Positions 57,907 through 64,000 of a stretch of 64,000 nt of DNA are shown here, in pieces. The stretch spans positions 8,917,888 through 8,981,887 of the forward strand of contig OX387186.1 in NCBI GenBank assembly GCA_947561395.2. The letters are read 5' to 3'. A program made the translations under genes and the position numbers. Within the stretch, counting starts at the first letter, position 1, and each line of letters begins with the position of its first letter. The notes under the pieces are model-generated. The model was not told the DNA's origin and searched no databases. It saw nothing but the letters and a program-made list of their open reading frames with translations. This stretch comes from Buxus sempervirens. Taxonomy: Eukaryota > Streptophyta > Magnoliopsida > Buxales > Buxaceae.

Positions 57907-59194
57907 ATGCTACATTTAAGTTGTTGGGCTCATATTCTTAATCTTATTGTTCAGGATGGATTAAGTGTTGTACATGGGCATATATCCAAGATTCGTAATT
58001 GTGTGAAGTACAATAAATCTTCACAACGTCGAAAGAGAGACTTTTTGGAGTATGTAAAGCAAGAAGGGATCGAGATTAGGAAGGGGTTGCACTTAGATGT
58101 TGTCACAAGATGGAACTCAACATATCTTATGTTGGAATCTGCTTTGTACTATAGGAAAGCATTTAACTGTTTGAAAGCAAGTGATTCAAGTTTTAAGGAT
58201 GCTCCTAGTTTTGAAGATTGGGATCAAGCTGAGGTCATATGTCAATGTTTAGAACTCTTTTACAATGCAACATATATGTTTTCAGGATCCAAATATTCCA
58301 CTTCTAATTTATTCTTTAATGAGATTTTTGGAATTCAAGTTGCATTACTTGACATGTCAAAAAGCTTGGATGAGACTATATACAGTATGGCCGTAGCAAT
58401 ACAGAAAAAGTTCAATAAATATTGGTAGGAAAAAGATTGCAACATACTGTTGGTTATTGCTGTAGTTTTGGATCTGTGATATAAGTTGGATTTTGTCAAA
58501 TTTTGCTATTCAAGGATATATTCGGATTTGATTGTTCAATCTTATATGAGCCTCATCACTTCTAGTCTTTTTGAGCTCTTCAATGAGTATACTTCTAATT
58601 ACCAAGCTTCAAGTGGCATTGCAGATCGCATTAGCACTAACTCAAGCAAAGTTGTGGAGGCAAAGATGGTCATCTATAGTGCAAAAAAGAAAGCTACATT
58701 CAGAAAAGAGTTTTATAAAGCCAAAAAAGAAGAGGATTCAGGTGGCTGTAAGTCTGAGTTAGATGTGTATTTGAAGGAAAATCTGTACAACACTGATGAT
58801 GTGAATAGTGAAGAAGCAATAGATGACAATTTTGATATATTGTCCTAGTGGGAAAGTTAACTCCTCTCGTTATTGTGTGCTTTCTATGGTGGCTTGTGAT
58901 ATTTTAGCAGTTCTGGTATCTACTATTACCTCAGGGTCAGCATTTAGTACAGGAGGCAGAGTGCTTGATCTGCATCGTAGTTCCATGAGCCCTTCTACTG
59001 TTGAGGGTTTGATATGTGCACAAGATTGGTTACGAAGAGAAGTGACATTCGAGGAAGATGATGACTGTGATATTATTTCTGGTATATACCTTTCCTTTAT
59101 CCTTTAATTGTGTTTTATTTGAAATAAAGACTTGTTATTCTAATCATTTAATTTATATTGATTAATTTTTCCAGATACACAATTGCCTAGTTGA
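57016..59194 (+). pseudogene. hAT transposase (RICESLEEPER/DAYSLEEPER-like), multiply broken
   Basis: From the ATG at 57016: a BED zinc finger (SGVWLSFTKFE, then CKCNHCGCVF) in which the expected His before the last Cys is Gln (SRQLKGC); a core with TFDMWTSVQQLG near 57590, TITLDNCSTND near 57780, CWAHILNLIVQDGL near 57925 and TRWNSTYLMLESAL near 58110; and the C-terminal dimerisation region (SGSAFSTGGRVLDLHRSS, then CAQDWLR). An intron at 59082-59174 precedes a short last exon (TQLPS). Lesions: TGA at 57091, stops near 57455-57500, a frame change at the 38-G tract, TAG near 58426, a stop near 58478, TAG at 58846 with a frameshift shortly after. It cannot make a full protein. Confidence 0.92.
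57868..57905 (+). repeat. 38-nt G homopolymer inside the hAT transposase
   Basis: Uninterrupted G38 between RLLVLW and MLHLSCWAH. Family members have only a few residues here, so the tract is an expansion or a sequencing error that also changes frame. Confidence 0.9.
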
Positions 59195-60530
59195 GGAGTT
59201 AAAGATTTTTGTGGCTACAATTTTGTGTAAGTTTTCATTTATCTTCTTTTATTTCAATATCACTATTCAGTTTTTGGAATCTAAAAGTTACTATATGTTT
59301 AATACATAAGCAAATCTATTGGTATTTGCAGGGTTAGGAACTCAAAGACAATTAGACAAGATGTCTCTTGATTGTTCATGGAATATGGGAGTTAAATTTT
59401 TTACTTTTGATTATTGTACTATTGATGACTCTTTAAACAAGTTGGTTATTAATGACTTCTTAGTAGTAATGAGTTTTTGTTGTAGTTGTAATTTAAAAAT
59501 CCCGTATGTTGTTCAACAATAGTATGGTGATATTTTTTTCTTTTCATTATTATTATTGTATTTGTGATGCTTTGATTTGATCATGTTTAAGTTTGATCTT
59601 AGAGGCATGGCCATTTGTATGTTTCATGAAGAATTTTTATCAAATATGATAGCTAAGGTTAACTAATTCCAGAATTTTTAAGGGTATGCTCTTGTTATTC
59701 ACTATTAGATTGCACAGTTCGAAGTGCATAAATTTGAAATGAATTTGCATGCTAAGGTGCAGGCAAGTGAATCAAGCAAAGGTAGACTACTATTAACAAA
59801 AGAATGCAATTTATATTTTTTTTCTTTTATTTGGTTCATAGGAATATGTGGATTAATGTGATCTATATACTTCTTTGACATTCAATTATTTTAAAGCAAT
59901 GGAAGTTATGGTTGAACAAGTGACAAGTTGAATGTGACATTCCATTGATTGGAGAAGGACAATCCAAAGTCTAGGTGTTGAGGCCTCGCTTTCAAATGCA
60001 TTGGTTTGGGCTTGTAACCAAGTATGTAATAAATTTAAATTTTTCCTGTTTAATACCAAGCAATGAATTTGAAGTTTGAGTTGAATTACCTTGCTTTAAT
60101 ACGTTCTAAAATTTCTGTTTGTTTGAAAGTTGTTATTATGTTTCAATATCCTTGCTTTGTTGTACTACTTAGTTTCATAAGCTAGTTTACCTAACACCAC
60201 AAGTCCACAACAAGCTCAAAAGTTTGGAGGACTTACATGAATCATTTTTTAACCTAATACCCAAACAAATCAATGTATGCCAATAAACTTTATTATATAC
60301 ATTGAAATATTGTGGTCTTATATATGTGAATGTATCATTGTATCAAGTAGAAAAAAGGTTTGGGTTGGCTCAAACCCAACTTGAGCTCAAGAAATAATTT
60401 TAGGGTTAGATTTGGGCTCAAGGAGTTTGGGTTTAGGGCTGGCTGAGGAGAGTTTGGATTCACTAATTTTAGTTAGGGCTGAGCCCGAACTCATTGAAAC
60501 CCAGCCCAGCCCGCCCTATTTATAGCTCTA
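59195..60530. other. hAT 3' region without coding sequence
   Basis: AT-rich, then the GGGC/GCCC-rich subterminal zone. No second gene seen. Confidence 0.5.
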
Positions 60531-60757
60531 CTCCAAACGGATAAACAAAAAAGAAAGATTAATGGAAACATTGGAGAGGATATCGAGTTGTTAAAGATAA
60601 TTAGGGAAGAATAAATGAAACAATAATCGTGGCATGAATCAAGGAGGGAAGGGGTCTAATGTTAACCAGAAAAGATAACATTTGTTAGCTATCATTATCT
60701 TCTCATTTGTTTTGTTGTATATAATACATTTGTAAGTCTCCAAAAACATTAAACAAA

Positions 60758-60926
60758 TCTATATCTATAATATATAGCAATTGGCAAACTGAGGACAGAG
60801 CTCCAAACTTTAGACTTTGAAACCTGGTAGCTCCATGTCACTTCTATATCTATAATATATAGCACTTGGCAAACTGAGGACAGAGCTCCAAACTTTAGAC
60901 TCTGAAACCTGGTAGCTCCACGTCAC
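60758..60926 (+). repeat. 85-bp tandem duplication
   Basis: Two nearly identical copies, 60758-60842 and 60843-60926, each beginning TCTATATCTATAATATATAG and ending GGTAGCTCC then A-TGTCAC or ACGTCAC. Only about three differences, so it is recent. Confidence 0.93.
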
Positions 60927-63900
60927 TGCTGACATGGTAGCTGATATCTCACCCTTAGTTACCTAATTCGTACAAAGCATAGCACGCTCTCGCTCTCAAA
61001 ACGCGAATTCACGTTCTTTATTCAAATCCTTTCTAAATCTGCAGATTAAAAATTATAAGAACACGCTCTCAAATTTAAATCACGATTTGGCTTATCGAAA
61101 TCACGGTTTGACTTAATTGTCCTTATTTTAATCCTAAAATTAAGGAGATTATGAATAGTCAATAATTTAATATTGATTCGTAGATAACAGAAATCAAATT
61201 AGAAAAGAACTAGAAACAACCGAGAGAATTTTTAGGAGAAAATAAAGGCTTCTCATTCGTCCTTTGACTCCCTTCTTCCCAATCTTTATTTTCTTTCTTT
61301 AAGCAATCAAGAGATTCAAGTTTAGTAGGACTCTTTTTCTCTACTTAATGTTCTTTCTTATTTGAGTTTGAATAATGAAGATAATAATTAGTTGATGTTT
61401 GTTTCTACCAATTTGCGCGCTTTAAAGGCACTCTAGACTATAGGTGACTTTTGAAATTGACGCTCTTGCGCTCTCGCTCTCAATTTCGCTCTGCCCTCTG
61501 GTAACTAAGATGTAAGATCTCACCATATTAAAAGAACCGTTGGCCAAAAACGCCCCCATCTCTTCCATAATTGAATTTAAAAAACGCTTGGCAAACAAAA
61601 TTGTTGCTTAAACGTCAGCATACCGATTGCTCTCCTCAATTGGAAGATTGCCGGTTCGTCACCTGGCTTTCAGTCGGTTCTCATTTGGTATTTCCTCCCC
61701 GCAGCGTCGAGACAGCCTGGTGGGCGAGATGATGATGTTATTGAGAATTTGAGATTGAGATGTATCGCCTGTCAGTTCTGGACGTTCGGACTGATTCTGA
61801 GGAGTTCCAAGAGATCCCCAACAGGCATCTCAATTTTCCAGTTGCCATGATTCATGTATTTCATTTTCTTCTTCTTTCTTCCTCTCTCTCTAGATCTCTG
61901 TGAAATTTAGGATTTGAAAGACGGATCCTTGAACTCTGGAGAGGGTTTAAAATCATTTATTTATTTTTTTTCCATCTTGTAGCTTAACCTTTCTGGTTTC
62001 ATTTTGAAACAGAGAACTTTGAGTGTTTTTGTCACATATAAAGGAGGAGCTTTCCCAAGTTTCCCTTTCGGTTCTCTATCTTGCATGGACTTGGATGATT
62101 TCTTTTTTTAATGCCTCAATCTCCTTTTATTTTAAAGCTTCTCGTTGCAGACTTCGGGGAAGTCGAGAACAGCATCAAAACTCCAAGCCCATCGGTCTGG
62201 TTCGGGGACTCATCTGTCGTGGTCTGCAATTTCTTGGTTGTGGTAAGTTCTTTTCTGTGCTCTCACCCTCACTTGTAGAATCTTTTAATTTTTGATTTAT
62301 TCTTTGATATGTTCAAATGCACATAATGTCTTCCTGGTGTTTTAGTTTTTGCTTTTAGTTTTCCATTGAATTTTTGTATCATGATGTTCTATTGGTATTG
62401 GCTTTCTCATTTTTCAATTTGGTAACTTTTTGAGTACTTTCTATTTGTGGAAATGCCTATGAGATATAGGCAGTGCACCTGATAGAAATAGTTACACGTT
62501 GGCGGTGAATAATTTAATAGTATATGAATTTGGCATTCAGGTATCACTTTCATGGTATATTTGTAACTTGTGCTTATTTTAACCGGTGTGAATTTCTATC
62601 TTGGATCCCCAGTTTTCTCATGAAAGATTTGTTAGGCTTTTCGGCTTTTCTCCCCCTCTTTTAAGGGTATAAGAAAGATATGAAATTTTCTTTCCCAACA
62701 GGGCAATGATCCCTTTGTAAGTCACCTTTCGCAGCTGTTATTAATGAAAGAAATCTTAGAAAGATGGCAAAACAAAAAGCATCATCAGCAAGTACAGTAA
62801 TCTCATTTCCCCCACAACCATAGTATTCCTTTCGACACTTCATTTGCTAAATCATCATCCACTTTGTCAGTGATCTTGGCACCCAAAAGAAAGATATTTG
62901 GAAAGACAGCACTTGCTTTTATTCTGCTTCCATTAGTACAAATTTAGACCAACTGTATCTAAACATTATCATCTGCAGTTGTGGTACTTGTAACAATTCC
63001 AAAGTTTTTGTCATGCTGAATTGGGTTAGTTGGGTGGGGTTGGGGGGAAGTTGGTTTGGGGGTGTACCGTGGTGTATGGCATTACCAATGTATGCAACTT
63101 GTTAATTTCACTTTGCAATGCTCTAAAGCCAGGAATGCAGAGAAACATTCCATGCCGAAGGTTTTGTTTCACTTTTCAATTCTAGAACATGCTTCTATTA
63201 AGTTATTTTTTCTCTTTTCAAATGGTAACTCAAATTTTATTGATTTTGCATAAATATCCTTTCACGTTCTTCTTGGCTCTTTTGAAGACACTAATACTCC
63301 TTTTTTATTGGGAACAAAAGGTTCTGAGAGTTAGAATGCCAAAGGGGGGATATCCAAAGTGTTGGGCATGTCTTGCTCATCTTTCTGCAGGCATGGTTTT
63401 GGTGGCTGTAGCCGGAGGGTAGGGTGATAGAGAGAGGGGAAGGAGGGTTTTTATTTTTGGCTGTGGGGAGCTTTGAGAGTTGCTGAAGCATTACCAAAAT
63501 ATTTACTCAAGAATTTTGTAGTTACAGAACTACCCAATTTGATGTAGTTACTCAATTTCTCACACAATTGAACATCTTAGAAATTTTATTTAACCTAGCT
63601 TCTTGCAAATGAAATTTTTGGAATTGTTTTCCTCGACATAAACAAATTTGCTTCTTTAAAAGGCGCTTATGTTCACAGCAATTTTCAGAACACATTTTAA
63701 AGGGGTTTCAATTGCCCAAGTTTGCTTTGAAGCTTTTTTATAGATGAGGAAGCACAATGTGGTCATTGAGATCAAATCCAAAAAATGCCTTAAGAAAATC
63801 CATTAACTCCATTAATGGATTTTTGACAGATTGAGTACCATTGACTGGAAATGATAAGTGATCCAGGCAACTTATTTTTAACAGTTAGAGCACCATTTCC

Positions 63901-64000
63901 AAGTAAATATACAAGGCCATGAACAGCCAATAAGCATTTACAATATAAAACAGGGGAAAGAATAATAGTTAATGCTGCACTCAATGAATGAAAGCACTGT
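60927..64000. other. no gene confirmed; possible 5' part of an unidentified plus-strand gene
   Basis: The stretch 61590-62240 is less AT-rich. An ATG at 61760 opens MYRLSVLDVRTDSEEFQEIP. A candidate internal exon 62150-62240 (GCAG before, GGTAAG after) reads RLRGSREQHQNSKPIGLVRG in one frame. I do not recognise it and cannot fix a frame, so a leader exon is as likely as coding. From 62240 to 64000 I see only AT-rich sequence with a short TGGGTTAGTTGGGTGGGGTT G-rich run near 63020. Confidence 0.3.

Larger units (their letters stand above)
55203..60530 (+). mobile_element. hAT DNA transposon, 5328 bp, 8-bp target duplication CTCCAAAC
   Basis: The ends read TAGAACTGTAA (left) and, reverse complemented, TAGAGCTATAA (right), with perfect CTCCAAAC repeats at 55195-55202 and 60531-60538. 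Subterminal zones at both ends are rich in GGGC/GCCC words (55225-55340 and 60360-60515), as in plant hATs whose ends begin TAGAGCTGT. One broken transposase gene lies inside (57016-59194). The 8-bp duplication is intact, so insertion is not ancient relative to its neighbours. Confidence 0.95.

Noticed and set aside
58486..58848. Separate small gene downstream of the hAT core
   Set aside because: It is a continuation of the same transposase, between two stop codons, and joins to the dimerisation region after a frameshift.
62661..62843. Minus-strand ORF MKCRKEYYGCGG
   Set aside because: Short, no domain, and not extended by plausible splice sites.

Overview
The window looks like repeat-dense nuclear DNA of a flowering plant, probably a eudicot. 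The evidence is GT-AG introns, broken plant housekeeping genes (chloroplast ketol-acid reductoisomerase, a JASON-like gene, PWP2) and plant-type transposons of almost every class. I see no clearly intact host gene, no bacterial-style operon, no rRNA and no obvious tRNA gene. I cannot name the species.

Layout. 1-3960: the 5' LTR and most of gag-pol of a decayed Ty3/gypsy element on the minus strand, cut by the left edge. 4632-5225: fragments of a JASON-like gene. 6069-6470: a 38-G tract and the end of a CACTA-type element. 10251-11656: a 1.4-kb non-autonomous PIF/Harbinger element with a TTA target duplication. 11744-11973: a fold-back element. 12968-24955: a minus-strand ketol-acid reductoisomerase pseudogene. 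It is split in intron 1 by a 7.56-kb two-gene PIF/Harbinger element (17251-24806), which itself contains a 2.4-kb solo LTR (21923-24365). The pseudogene also carries a MITE and a tiny oligo(A) insertion.

25345-31171: a 15-exon ULP1-like cysteine protease gene with its catalytic residues kept but three TAG stops. About 31375-44625: a Mutator-like element whose long inverted ends are built of a minisatellite plus a CTCGAG-containing 72-bp repeat. It carries a 'putative plant transposon protein' ORF and a FAR1/MULE transposase gene with one frameshift. A second pair of inverted segments (25345-25590 and 42840-43075) links the ULP1 gene to the transposase promoter, as in ULP-carrying (Kaonashi/CUMULE-type) MULEs.

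44759-54936: three more solo LTRs of the family found at 21923, each with a perfect 5-bp target duplication, plus a solo LTR that looks like Ty1/copia (47699-48535) and a PWP2 fragment interrupted by one of the LTRs. 55203-60530: a hAT element with an 8-bp target duplication and a broken transposase. 60531-64000: a short tandem duplication and unassigned DNA.

The most unusual features are these. (1) The large solo-LTR family carries two separated palindrome arrays per copy; within a copy they share a core, but between copies the core differs. (2) The Mutator-like ends are made of matching inverted minisatellites. (3) A 26-36 nt hairpin upstream of both the ULP1 and FAR1 genes shows a compensatory base-pair change. 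(4) Two G tracts are both exactly 38 nt long. (5) A 21-nt oligo(A) insertion flanked by a 16-bp duplication lies inside a gene exon.
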